A stretch of DNA of 64,000 bases from JBFXCS01 sp050181915. Its GTDB lineage: Bacteria; Actinomycetota; Thermoleophilia; Miltoncostaeales; Miltoncostaeaceae. This document shows positions 45,703 through 53,080 of the stretch, piece by piece. The notes below the pieces were generated by a model, which was not told the DNA's origin, ran no database searches, and was given only the letters and a program-made list of their open reading frames with translations. Within the stretch, counting starts at the first letter, position 1, and every line of letters starts with the position of its first letter. Location: assembly GCA_050181915.1 (NCBI GenBank), contig JBFXCS010000001.1:868001-932000 (forward strand). Reading direction: 5' to 3'. Position numbers and translations under genes: made by a program.

Positions 45703-46658
45703 TAGACGGCGACCGCGCTGCCGAGCTGCTCGGCCGGCTCGTGCATGGCCGCCGGCTCGGAGAGGAGGTCGTAGAGCACCGCCATCCGCACCACCATTCC
45801 GTTGGCGGCCTGGCGCTCGATGAGGGTCTTCGGGTCGTCCGCGAGCTCCCCCGAGATCTCCACGCCGCGATTGATCGGCCCCGCGTGCATGACGCGCTGC
45901 CCGGGACGCAGCCGGCCGTGATTGATCCCGTAGGTCGAGGCGTACTCGCGCAGGGACGGCACGAAGCCGCCCGCGCCCATGCGCTCCAGCTGCATGCGCA
46001 GGACGTAGACGACGTCGGCGTCGGCCACGTCGCGCACGTCGTTCGACACCTCCACCCCGAGCGCCGACCGGGCGTCGCGCGGGATGAGGGTGGGCGGGCC
46101 GATGAGGCTCACCCGGGCGCCCATCGCCTGGAAGCCGCGGATGCCGGAGCGCGCCACGCGGGAGTGGGCGACGTCGCCGACGAAGGCGATGTGCAGCCCG
46201 TCGAGGGGCCCCACCTCGCGCTCGATGGTGTAGAGGTCGAGCAGCGTCTGGGTGGGGTGCTCGTGCTTGCCGTCCCCGGCGTTGACGACGGCCGCGTCGG
46301 TGAAGCGCGCCGCCAGCTGGCAGGCGCCGACCGAGGCGTGGCGGATCACCAGGACGTCCGGCATGTACGAGTTGAGCGTGATGACCGTGTCCTTGAGCGT
46401 CTCGCCCTTCTCGACGCTCGATCCGGAGCCCTTCACGTTGATCACGTCCGCCGACAGGCGCTTGCCCGCCAGCTCGAACGAGGTCGAGGTGCGGGTGGAG
46501 GCCTCGAAGAACATGTTGATGACCGTGCGGCCGCGCAGCGTCGGCACCTTCTTGATGTCGCGCTGCATGACCTCGGCGAAGCGGTTGCCCACCCGGAGGA
46601 TGCGCGCGATCTCCGCCCGGTCCAGGTCGGAGATGGTCAGAAGCGAACGTCGGGTCAC
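45702..46658 (-). CDS. pyrB: Aspartate carbamoyltransferase catalytic subunit
   Basis: This encodes 318 residues from a GTG overlapping pyrR (GTGA). It joins carbamoyl phosphate and aspartate. The carbamoyl phosphate motif FFEASTRTSTSFELAGKRL is at about 51-69, with VNAGDGKHEHPTQTLLDLYT near 130-149, RVARSGIRGF near 167, and HAGPINRGVEI near 265. No regulatory subunit (pyrI) is present, as usual outside enterobacteria and archaea. Confidence 0.97.
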   Translation of the reverse strand: MTRRSLLTISDLDRAEIARILRVGNRFAEVMQRDIKKVPTLRGRTVINMFFEASTRTSTSFELAGKRLSADVINVKGSGSSVEKGETLKDTVITLNSYMPDVLVIRHASVGACQLAARFTDAAVVNAGDGKHEHPTQTLLDLYTIEREVGPLDGLHIAFVGDVAHSRVARSGIRGFQAMGARVSLIGPPTLIPRDARSALGVEVSNDVRDVADADVVYVLRMQLERMGAGGFVPSLREYASTYGINHGRLRPGQRVMHAGPINRGVEISGELADDPKTLIERQAANGMVVRMAVLYDLLSEPAAMHEPAEQLGSAVAV

Positions 46659-47215
46659 ACGGCCTCCTTCACGTCGACCTCGTCGAGCACCACCTGATCC
46701 CGCCCGTCGATCTCCTCCAGCTGCACGCTGATCCGCTCCCGCCGCGAGGTGGGCAGGTTGCGGCCCACGTAGTCCGGCCGGATCGGCAGCTCGCGGTGGC
46801 CGCGGTCGATGAGCACCGCCAGCTGCACCATCGGCGGCCGGCCGTAGTCGAAGATCGCGTCGATGGCGGCCCGGATGGTGCGGCCGGTGAACAGGACGTC
46901 GTCCACCAGCACCACCGCCCGGCCGGCGACGTCGAAGTCGAGGTTCGTGTCGCTCACCACGGGGAGGGCGCCGCGGCGTCCGTCGAGGCCGACGTCGTCG
47001 CGGTAGAGCGCGATGTCCACCGAGCCGCGGGCCGGCGCGATGCCCGTGAACTCCTCGATGTGCTCCGCGAGGCGGGCCGCCAGGGGCACTCCGCGGGTGT
47101 GGATCCCGACCAGGGCCAGGCGCGACGGATCCGCATGGCGCTCGACGATCTCGTGCGCGATGCGGGTGACCGTGCGGCGGACCTGGTCGGCGTCGACCAG
47201 GACCTTGCCGGACAC
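46655..47215 (-). CDS. pyrR: PyrR pyrimidine operon regulator / uracil phosphoribosyltransferase
   Basis: This encodes 186 residues from GTG 47215. It is a PRPP-type fold with IALYRDDVGL, the PRPP loop VVLVDDVLFTGRTIRAAIDA near 100-119, and a LAVLIDRGHRELPIRPDYVG stretch. PyrR senses UMP/UTP and binds a hairpin in pyr mRNA. The site is visible in the leader at 47275-47292. The start is 2 bases after the leader peptide stop (TAACCGTG), suggesting coupled translation. Confidence 0.97.
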   Translation of the reverse strand: MSGKVLVDADQVRRTVTRIAHEIVERHADPSRLALVGIHTRGVPLAARLAEHIEEFTGIAPARGSVDIALYRDDVGLDGRRGALPVVSDTNLDFDVAGRAVVLVDDVLFTGRTIRAAIDAIFDYGRPPMVQLAVLIDRGHRELPIRPDYVGRNLPTSRRERISVQLEEIDGRDQVVLDEVDVKEAV

Positions 47216-47217
47216 GG

Positions 47218-47262
47218 TTAGGTGCGCGCGGCGGTTCGGCGGCGGTCGCGGCGGTGGATCAT
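47218..47262 (-). CDS. pyr operon leader peptide (14 residues)
   Basis: A 14-codon frame, MIHRRDRRRTAART, starts at ATG 47262 with AAAGGAG 5 bases upstream and ends in TAA two bases before the pyrR GTG. The ribosome-binding site directly abuts the 3' side of the PyrR-binding hairpin. PyrR binding would therefore hide it and, through coupling, reduce pyrR translation. In Mycobacterium smegmatis PyrR also acts by translational repression. Confidence 0.65.
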   Translation of the reverse strand: MIHRRDRRRTAART

Positions 47263-47268
47263 GAGCGC

Positions 47269-47319
47269 TCCTTTCCGGCCTCTCTGGACCGGCTTTAAAG
47301 GTCGTGCCCGGACACGCTA
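47269..47319 (-). promoter_or_regulatory. pyr operon promoter and PyrR-binding RNA hairpin
   Basis: A TAGCGT -10 box (47314-47319) lies inside the rnz 3' end. The leader then contains GCCGGTCCAGAGAGGCCGG (47274-47292 region): a CCGG/CCGG-closed hairpin whose loop carries TCCAGAGAGG, the conserved PyrR recognition sequence. Its 3' strand touches the AAAGGAG site of the leader peptide. No intrinsic terminator follows, so control should be translational rather than by attenuation. Confidence 0.8.
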
Positions 47320-48332
47320 GCAGGAGCCTCAGACGGAGCGTCCGGGCCCTCCGCCGGCGCGGCCTCGGCGCGCGCCCGGCGCTCGCGCGCCGTGTGGACG
47401 ACCGGGGCGCCGCGCTCCGGGAAGGGCACCTCCACCTGGTCGAAGTCGCGCGGCACCACCACCCGCGCGAACTCGCGCTCGGCCTCCTCGCGCACCTCGC
47501 GCGGGTGGTTGCGGCTCGAGATGTGGGTCAGCACCAGCAGGCCCACGTCGGCCCCCCGGCCCAGCGCCGCCGCCTCGCGGGCGGTGGTGTGGCGGGTCTC
47601 CCGGGCGCGGTCGCGGTCGGCGTCGAGGAAGGTGGCCTCGTGCACCAGCACCGAGGCGCCGGTCGCGATCTCCAGGGTCGTGGCGCAGGGCTCGGTGTCC
47701 CCGGTCACCACCACCGTCCGGCCGGGTCGCGGCGTGCCCATCACCTGCTCGGGGCGCACCGTCGCGCCGTCGGCCGCCTCGACCGCCTCCCCCCGCTGCA
47801 GGCGCCCGAACAGCGGCCCGGACGGCACGCCCAGGGCGCGGGCGGCGTCGACGTCGAACGCGCCGGGCCGCGACCCCTCCACCAGCGCGTAGCCCACCGC
47901 CGGCACCGAGTGGCGCACCGGGAAGGCCTCGACCGTGGCGCCGTCGCCCGCCCACACCTCGCCGCCGCGACGCTCGTCGACCTCCTCGATCTCGAGCGGG
48001 AAGGGCGTGCGCCCCACCACGGGGCGCAGCATCGTCATCAGCTGGGCCAGCCCGCGCGGGCCCACCAGCCGCAGCGGCCGCTCGCGGCCGCGGAGCCCGT
48101 AGGTCTTGAGGATGCCCGGCAGGCCCAGGTAGTGGTCGCCGTGCAGGTGGGTGATGAGCAGCAGGTCGAGGTCGATCAGGCCCAGGCCCGAGCGCAGCAG
48201 CTGGCGCTGCGTCCCCTCGCCGCAGTCGATCAGCCAGCGCTCGCCGCCGCGCGAGATGAGCGTCGCGGCGGTGCCGCGCGCCGCCGTGGGGACGGAGGCG
48301 GCCGTCCCGATGAGGGTGACGTAGAGATCCAC
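47295..48332 (-). CDS. rnz: Ribonuclease Z
   Basis: This encodes 345 residues from GTG 48332. It is a metallo-beta-lactamase-fold endonuclease that trims tRNA 3' ends. The metal motif THLHGDHYLGLPG is at about 59-71, GTAASVPTAARGTAAT near 9-24, VVTGDTEPC near 212, HEATF near 230 and LTHISSR near 266. A C-terminal Pro/Glu/Ala extension of about 40 residues lies beyond the catalytic core. Its stop codon is next to the PyrR hairpin, so the pyr promoter overlaps the end of rnz. Confidence 0.95.
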   Translation of the reverse strand: MDLYVTLIGTAASVPTAARGTAATLISRGGERWLIDCGEGTQRQLLRSGLGLIDLDLLLITHLHGDHYLGLPGILKTYGLRGRERPLRLVGPRGLAQLMTMLRPVVGRTPFPLEIEEVDERRGGEVWAGDGATVEAFPVRHSVPAVGYALVEGSRPGAFDVDAARALGVPSGPLFGRLQRGEAVEAADGATVRPEQVMGTPRPGRTVVVTGDTEPCATTLEIATGASVLVHEATFLDADRDRARETRHTTAREAAALGRGADVGLLVLTHISSRNHPREVREEAEREFARVVVPRDFDQVEVPFPERGAPVVHTARERRARAEAAPAEGPDAPSEAPASVSGHDL

Positions 48333-48357
48333 CCCTCCGAGACTACAAGCGCCCCGG

Positions 48358-48523
48358 CTCAGCCTGAATCCGTTGGAGATCGTGGATGCGGGGCGCGAAA
48401 GCGCCGCGTCAGACGGGATTCGGCGTCGCACCCGAAGGGTGACCCCTCCGGTCGCGCCGAATCCCGCATGACGTGAGCGATCTCGCGCATCCGCGCCGCG
48501 AGATACGACGGATTCAGGCTCAG
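48358..48523. repeat. 166-bp structured element with 16-bp terminal inverted repeats
   Basis: The ends CTCAGCCTGAATCCGT (48358-48373) and ACGGATTCAGGCTCAG (48508-48523) match at 15 of 16 inverted positions. Inside, on the plus strand, are three further hairpins: GGCGC-GAAA-GCGCC (48392-48405, a GNRA loop), a 19-bp arm pair at 48407-48425 / 48455-48473 (17 pairs) capped by CACCC-GAA-GGGTG, and TCTCGCG / CGCGAGA (48481-48503). The whole would fold as a closed multi-branch RNA. It is either a MITE-like repeat or a non-coding RNA. It lies between rnz and the phosphoesterase gene. Confidence 0.65.
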
Positions 48524-48528
48524 GGCAC

Positions 48529-49065
48529 CTACGGGCTCCGGCGCACCAGCTCCGGCGCCAGCTCGCCCGGCGGGTCGTCGACCGCCCAGAACGTCACCGC
48601 GGCGCGCCCGCCGTCGATCGCGAGCTCCGCCATCGTGTGACGCGGCTGGCGGCGCCGGTCGGTCGGGCTGCCGGGGTTGAGGATGAAGAACCCGTCCTCG
48701 GCCACCGCGTGCAGCGGGATGTGCGAGTGGCCGAAGACGACGCCGTCGCAGGCGGGGAAGCGCGCGCGCAGGCGCGTCAGGCGGCCCGCCTCGGGGCCCG
48801 CGTCGTGGACGACGCCGATGCGCAGGCCCCCGGCGGCCAGCTCCGCCGTCGCCGGCAGCGCGGCGCGCACCTCGGGGCGCTCCACGTTGCCGTGCACGCC
48901 CACCAGGGGAGGCCCCAGCGAGCGCAGCAGGCCGAGCGTCCCGGCGTCCGACCAGTCGCCGGCGTGGATGATCGCGTCGGCTGCGCGCAGCCGCTCCAGG
49001 CAGGCCCGGGGGAGCAGCGCGCCGGCGCCCGGGATGTGGGTGTCCGAGACCACCGCCACCCGCAT
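48529..49065 (-). CDS. YfcE/MJ0936-like metallophosphoesterase
   Basis: This encodes 178 residues with ATG start. The calcineurin-like metal motifs are complete: VVSDTHIPG (Asp/His, residues 5-13), HAGDWSDAGT (35-44), GVHGNVERP (56-64), VVHDAGPE and VFGHSHIPLH near 108-117. These small enzymes hydrolyse phosphodiesters. The last step of the family, FILNPGSPTDRRRQPRHTMA, is also seen. No operon partner; the structured element follows 5 bases downstream. Confidence 0.92.
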   Translation of the reverse strand: MRVAVVSDTHIPGAGALLPRACLERLRAADAIIHAGDWSDAGTLGLLRSLGPPLVGVHGNVERPEVRAALPATAELAAGGLRIGVVHDAGPEAGRLTRLRARFPACDGVVFGHSHIPLHAVAEDGFFILNPGSPTDRRRQPRHTMAELAIDGGRAAVTFWAVDDPPGELAPELVRRSP

Positions 49066-49167
49066 CGCGTCCCCCCTCGTCCGGCACGGCTCCGTCGGGG
49101 CCACGCTACCGGCCCGGGCGGCGGCCGCGGGGCGGACGGATCCGCCGTCCTCGGCCGTAGTCCCGTC

Positions 49168-50220
49168 ATGAGGATCCGATCGATCGGGATCGCCGTCGCG
49201 CTCGGCACGGCCCTGGCCCAGGCGCCCGGCGCCGCCGCGGCGCCCGACGCGCCGTCGTCGCGGATCCACGGCGACGCCGCGCGGGGCATCGCGATTCCGG
49301 TGCCGGCCGGCTGGCGGATCGCGCAGCGGCCCCTGACGCCGCACCTCTCCGACCCGCACGAGCTCGTCTCGCTCGGCACGGGGCCGATGCCGGTCGCCGC
49401 GCGGGCCTGCGCCCACATGCCGGGCCGGGCGATCGATCGCGCGGCGCCGGCGGGCGCCTTCGTGAGCCTGCTGGAGCGCAGCGGCACGGGTGCGGGCGCA
49501 ACCGGCGGATCGGCCGGCGACGACCCGCTGCGCGGGTACCCGCCGCGGCCGGCGCGCTGGAGGCTCGTCCCCGCCCGGGCGGCCGAGGGGTTCGCGTGCG
49601 TGACCGACCGCCGGGTGCGGGTGTGGTGGCGGCCCTTCCGCCAGAGCGGACGCGCCTTCTACCTGCTGGTCGCGATCGGGCGCGACGCGCCGCCGGCCCG
49701 CCGCGCCGAGGCGCTCGCGGTGGCGAACGGCCTGCGGATCGCGCGCGGGACGACGGTCGGCGGCGGGCCGTGGCTCCGCATCCCGCACGCCTGGCACGCG
49801 CGCGCGAGCGCCCGTCGCGGCGCGCAGTCGCTGGTCGTCTCGACCGTGCCGATCGGCGACGGCGACGGCGACGACGCGGAGCGGACCCAGGCCCGCCTCG
49901 GGCCCGGCGACCTCACGCTCACGGTGACCCGGTTCTTCCGGCCGCGCCGTCGGCCGGCCGGCGCGCGCGTGTCGACGCCGCCCCTGAGGTTCGCGCCGGA
50001 GGACTTCCGCGACGGCCCGTACGAGGGTCAGCGGGCCGCCGCGTTCGCACCGCGCCGGGTGGTGGTGCGCGGCCAGCTCCTGCGCGTGACGCTCGCGCTC
50101 GGCCCGGCCCCGACGCCGGGCGGCCCGGGCGTGGGCGAGCAACGCCTCCCGGCCGACGCGGATGCCCTGACCCGGCGCGCCAACCGGGTTCTGGCGACGC
50201 TCCTGCTCGCGCCCCTGTAG
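49168..50220 (+). CDS. Secreted protein of unknown function
   Basis: This encodes 350 residues with ATG start. A signal peptide is clear (MRIRSIGIAVALGTALAQAP, cleavage probably after AAA-A near 25). The mature chain is Arg- and Pro-rich and largely beta. It has two Cys near residues 80 and 141, and a repeated IAIPVPAGWRI / LRIPHAWHAR-like segment that suggests two related halves. I know no family for it. It stands alone upstream of tRNA-Arg. Confidence 0.6.
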   Translation: MRIRSIGIAVALGTALAQAPGAAAAPDAPSSRIHGDAARGIAIPVPAGWRIAQRPLTPHLSDPHELVSLGTGPMPVAARACAHMPGRAIDRAAPAGAFVSLLERSGTGAGATGGSAGDDPLRGYPPRPARWRLVPARAAEGFACVTDRRVRVWWRPFRQSGRAFYLLVAIGRDAPPARRAEALAVANGLRIARGTTVGGGPWLRIPHAWHARASARRGAQSLVVSTVPIGDGDGDDAERTQARLGPGDLTLTVTRFFRPRRRPAGARVSTPPLRFAPEDFRDGPYEGQRAAAFAPRRVVVRGQLLRVTLALGPAPTPGGPGVGEQRLPADADALTRRANRVLATLLLAPL

Positions 50221-50296
50221 AGCGCCGCCGCCCGCCGGGACCCGCACCGGCCGGGACGGGGAGCGCGTCCGGGATCACGGCGACCCGCACGTGGGC

Positions 50297-50302
50297 TAAG
50301 CT
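50297..50302 (+). promoter_or_regulatory. -10 element of tRNA-Arg
   Basis: TAAGCT (TANNNT) ends 10 bases before the tRNA 5' end. Confidence 0.4.
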
Positions 50303-50312
50303 ACCGCCCCGA

Positions 50313-50385
50313 GCGCGCGTAGCTCAGTGGATAGAGCGCTGGCCTCCGGAGCCAGAGGTCGCAGGTTCGAATCCTGCCGCGCGTG
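50313..50385 (+). tRNA. tRNA-Arg (anticodon CCG)
   Basis: All arms fold: acceptor GCGCGCG/CGCGCGT (with one G-U pair), D arm beginning GCTC, anticodon arm CTGGC-CTCCGGA-GCCAG with anticodon CCG (reads CGG), variable region AGGTC, T arm GCAGG-TTCGAAT-CCTGC. The discriminator base is G and CCA is not encoded. The P-type ATPase gene on the other strand ends inside this tRNA. Confidence 0.95.
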
Positions 50386-52639
50386 CTTCGCCCCTCCCGT
50401 CACCAGGGGCGCCGTCGTCCGGGCGCGGCATGGCGCGCGTCGGAAGGGAGGCGGCAGGGGCGCAGCAGTCGCCGGTGCAGGACGGGGACGCCGCCGGCTC
50501 CGGCGGCGCGGGCGGGGCGGCTCCCGCGGACGCCCGCGGCCGCTCGGAGGAGCGCAGCAGGCGCAGGGCGTTGAGGATCACCAGCAGCGACACCCCCATG
50601 TCCGCGGCGACCGCGAGCACCAGCGAGACGTAGCCGAGAGGGGCCAGCGCGACGAAGACCGCCTTCGCGGCCAGTGACACCGCCACGTTCTGGCGCATGA
50701 CGCCCAGCGCCCTGCGGGCGTCGCGGAGCGCCCCCGGCAGGCGCCCGAGGTCGTCGCTCATCAGCGCGACGTCCGCCGATTCCAGGGCCACGTCGGAGCC
50801 GGCGGCGCCCATCGCCACGCCCACGGTCGCGCCGGCGAGGGCGGGCGCGTCGTTGACGCCGTCGCCGACCATCGCGACGGAGCCGTGGCGCGCCTCCAGG
50901 GAGCGGACGGCAGCGAGCTTCTCGTCCGGCATCAGCCCGGATCGCCAGTCCGCCAGGCCCACCCGCCCGGCGATCGCACGTGCGACGGCCTCGCTGTCGC
51001 CGGTCAGCATGATCAGCTCGCCGACGCCGGCATCCTCGCGCAGCGCACGGAGCGCGTCGGCCGACCCCCCGCGGAGGCGATCGGAGAGCCCGAAGACGGC
51101 CAGGGCGCGCCCGCCGTCGCCGAGGATGATCGCGGTCTCGCCCCGGGCCTCCAGGACGGCGAGGGCGTCGGGCAGCGCCGCGCCCTCCTCGCGGGCGAGC
51201 CGCGGGCCGCCGGCCCAGAGGAGCCGCCCGGCGACGACGGCGCGCGCACCGAGGCCCGGGAGGGCCCGGAAGCCCGTCGCCGCCGGCACCGTGACCCCCC
51301 GCTCGCGGGCGCCGCGGGCGACGGCCAGGCCGAGGGGGTGCTCCGAGCCGGCCTCGACCGCGGCCAGCATGGCGAGCAGCTCCCCCTCGTTCCCGCCGCC
51401 GAGTGGCACCACGCTCGTCAGCTCGGGGCGCCCCTCGGTGAGGGTCCCCGTCTTGTCGACGGCCACCGCCCGGACTCGCGCGAGGTCCTCCAGGGCCTGC
51501 CCGCCCTTGATCAGCACCCCCCGGCGCGCGGCGCCGCCAATGGCGCTGATCACGGCCACCGGGACGGAGATGACCAGGGCGCACGGGCAGGCGACGATCA
51601 GCAGCGCCAGCGCCCGGTACACCCAGGTTCCGGCGTCGCCGCCGAGGAGGATCGGCACGGCCGCGACCAGAAGAGCCGCCGCGAGCACCAGGGGCGTGTA
51701 GATCCGGGCGAACCGGTCGACGAACCGCTCCGCGCCCGCGCGGCTGCCCTGAGCCTCCGCGACGAGCTCCGCGACGCGGGCGAGCGTCGTCCCCGCCGCG
51801 TCCGAGGTCGAGCGCACCACGAGGAGGCCGTGGGCGTTCAGGGTGCCCGCGAAGACGTCGTCGCCGGACGCCTTGTCCACCGGCACCGACTCCCCGGTGA
51901 GGGCGGCCTCGTCGACGCTCGACGCGCCGTCGACGACCACGCCGTCGAGCGGCAGGCGCTCGCCGGGCCGCACGACGAGGAGGCTGCCGACGGCCACGTC
52001 ATCGACGGGGACCGTCCGCTCCAGCCCGGCATCGAGCACCCGCGCCTCGGCGGGCGCGAGGTCCATGAGCAGCTCCACCGAGCGCCGGCTGCGGTCGAGG
52101 GCGAAGCTCTCCAGGGTGGTGCCGACCGCGAACAGCACCAGCACCCAGGCGCCCTCGGCGTAGTCGCCGATGCCGACCGCGCCGAGCGCCGCGAGGCTCA
52201 TGAGCATGTTCATGTCCAGCGAGCGCCGCCGCAGCGCGGTGAGCGCCGCCAGCATGACCGGCCACCCCCCGGCCGCCATGGAGGCGAGGTAGAGCGGCTC
52301 CTCGATGGCGCGGGGGGCGCCGGCCGGCGCCGCGGCGACCGCCGCGACCAGCAGCAGGACGGCGGCGGAGGTGGAGATCGCGCGGGGGGTGCGCCGCCAG
52401 AAGGGCGCCTGGGGCGCGCCGCGCCGGCCGGCCGGCGACGCCCGGTAGCCCGCGCGCCGCACCGCCGCCTCGACCGCCTGCGCGGGGACGTCGCCCTCCA
52501 CGCGGAGGGTCGCGGTGCCGAACGACACCTCCGCCGTCAGCACGCCGTCGAGCGCGGCGACCGCCTTCTCCACGGTCCGCGCGCACGCCGCGCAGTCCAT
52601 GTCGTGCACCCGATAGGCGGCGGGAGCCCCCGTGCTCAT
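50324..52639 (-). CDS. Heavy-metal P-type ATPase (Zn/Cd/Pb type)
   Basis: This encodes 771 residues; the ATG overlaps the ArsR stop (ATGA). It has an N-terminal metal-binding domain (DMDCAACARTVE, about 12-23), six to eight membrane helices with the CPC motif (ACPCALVISVP near 350), phosphorylation site DKTGTLTEG near 394, HP motif (GSEHPLGLAV), GDGVNDAPALA and the last helix MGVSLLVILNALRLL, all typical of ZntA/CadA exporters. A CTGDCC metal-binding tail follows. The last ~20 codons run antisense through tRNA-Arg, with the stop in its D arm. Confidence 0.93.
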   Translation of the reverse strand: MSTGAPAAYRVHDMDCAACARTVEKAVAALDGVLTAEVSFGTATLRVEGDVPAQAVEAAVRRAGYRASPAGRRGAPQAPFWRRTPRAISTSAAVLLLVAAVAAAPAGAPRAIEEPLYLASMAAGGWPVMLAALTALRRRSLDMNMLMSLAALGAVGIGDYAEGAWVLVLFAVGTTLESFALDRSRRSVELLMDLAPAEARVLDAGLERTVPVDDVAVGSLLVVRPGERLPLDGVVVDGASSVDEAALTGESVPVDKASGDDVFAGTLNAHGLLVVRSTSDAAGTTLARVAELVAEAQGSRAGAERFVDRFARIYTPLVLAAALLVAAVPILLGGDAGTWVYRALALLIVACPCALVISVPVAVISAIGGAARRGVLIKGGQALEDLARVRAVAVDKTGTLTEGRPELTSVVPLGGGNEGELLAMLAAVEAGSEHPLGLAVARGARERGVTVPAATGFRALPGLGARAVVAGRLLWAGGPRLAREEGAALPDALAVLEARGETAIILGDGGRALAVFGLSDRLRGGSADALRALREDAGVGELIMLTGDSEAVARAIAGRVGLADWRSGLMPDEKLAAVRSLEARHGSVAMVGDGVNDAPALAGATVGVAMGAAGSDVALESADVALMSDDLGRLPGALRDARRALGVMRQNVAVSLAAKAVFVALAPLGYVSLVLAVAADMGVSLLVILNALRLLRSSERPRASAGAAPPAPPEPAASPSCTGDCCAPAASLPTRAMPRPDDGAPGDGRGEARAAGFEPATSGSGGQRSIH

Positions 52640-53001
52640 CGGGCGGCCGGCGCCCGCGACCGCTCGGCGGGCGCGACCGCATCGACCAGGGCCTCGCCGC
52701 GCGACGTCAGCGAGTACATCACCATCCGGCCATCGCGGCGGGAGCGCGCGAGCCCGGCGGCCCGCATCTGGCGCACGTGGTGGGAGACGATCTTGTCCTG
52801 GCGGCCGCTCAGCCAGGCGAGGTCGCAGACGCACAGCTCGCCGCCCCGGCGGAGGGCGAGGGCGAGCTGGAGGCGGGTCGGGTCGCCCAACGCCTTCGCC
52901 TCGACCGCGGCCGCCTCGAGAGCGGCGACCGGCGGCAGGTCACGCCGTACGGCCTCCGCCTTCGGCAGGTCGAGGCAGAGGAGATCGCACCGGTCCGACA
53001 T
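52636..53001 (-). CDS. ArsR/SmtB family metal-sensing repressor
   Basis: This encodes 121 residues with ATG at 53001. It has a winged helix-turn-helix (ALGDPTRLQLALAL, RQDKIVSHHVRQMRAAGL). The metal site ELCVCDLAWL near residues 55-64 is the CadC/CmtR pattern, with further Cys at residues 5 and 9 (DRCDLLCLD), so a Cys4 site for Cd, Pb or Zn is likely. It probably represses itself and the P-type ATPase whose gene overlaps it. Confidence 0.93.
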   Translation of the reverse strand: MSDRCDLLCLDLPKAEAVRRDLPPVAALEAAAVEAKALGDPTRLQLALALRRGGELCVCDLAWLSGRQDKIVSHHVRQMRAAGLARSRRDGRMVMYSLTSRGEALVDAVAPAERSRAPAAR

Positions 53002-53005
53002 ACGG

Positions 53006-53022
53006 ACATTCTAACGAATATG
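53006..53022 (-). promoter_or_regulatory. ArsR promoter with candidate operator
   Basis: TAGAAT (53008-53013, minus) ends 6 bases before the ATG, so the transcript is probably leaderless. It lies within the inverted repeat ATTC-GTTA-GAAT, the expected place for repressor binding. Confidence 0.5.
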
Positions 53023-53032
53023 AGATCAAGCT

Positions 53033-53065
53033 CCTCCCGACCCGGCATGGAGCCGGGACGGGAGG
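53033..53065 (-). terminator. Long hairpin downstream of the beta-propeller gene
   Basis: CCTCCCGTCCCGGC and GCCGGGTCGGGAGG pair at 13 of 14 positions around a TCCAT loop. It lies 15 bases past the stop at 53081 and before the ArsR promoter. No T-run follows. Confidence 0.6.
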
Positions 53066-53080
53066 GATAAACCGCAGCCG

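Noticed and set aside
50324..50385. C-terminal residues of the ATPase as a real conserved tail
   Set aside because: They are antisense tRNA sequence; kept in the gene only because no earlier stop exists.
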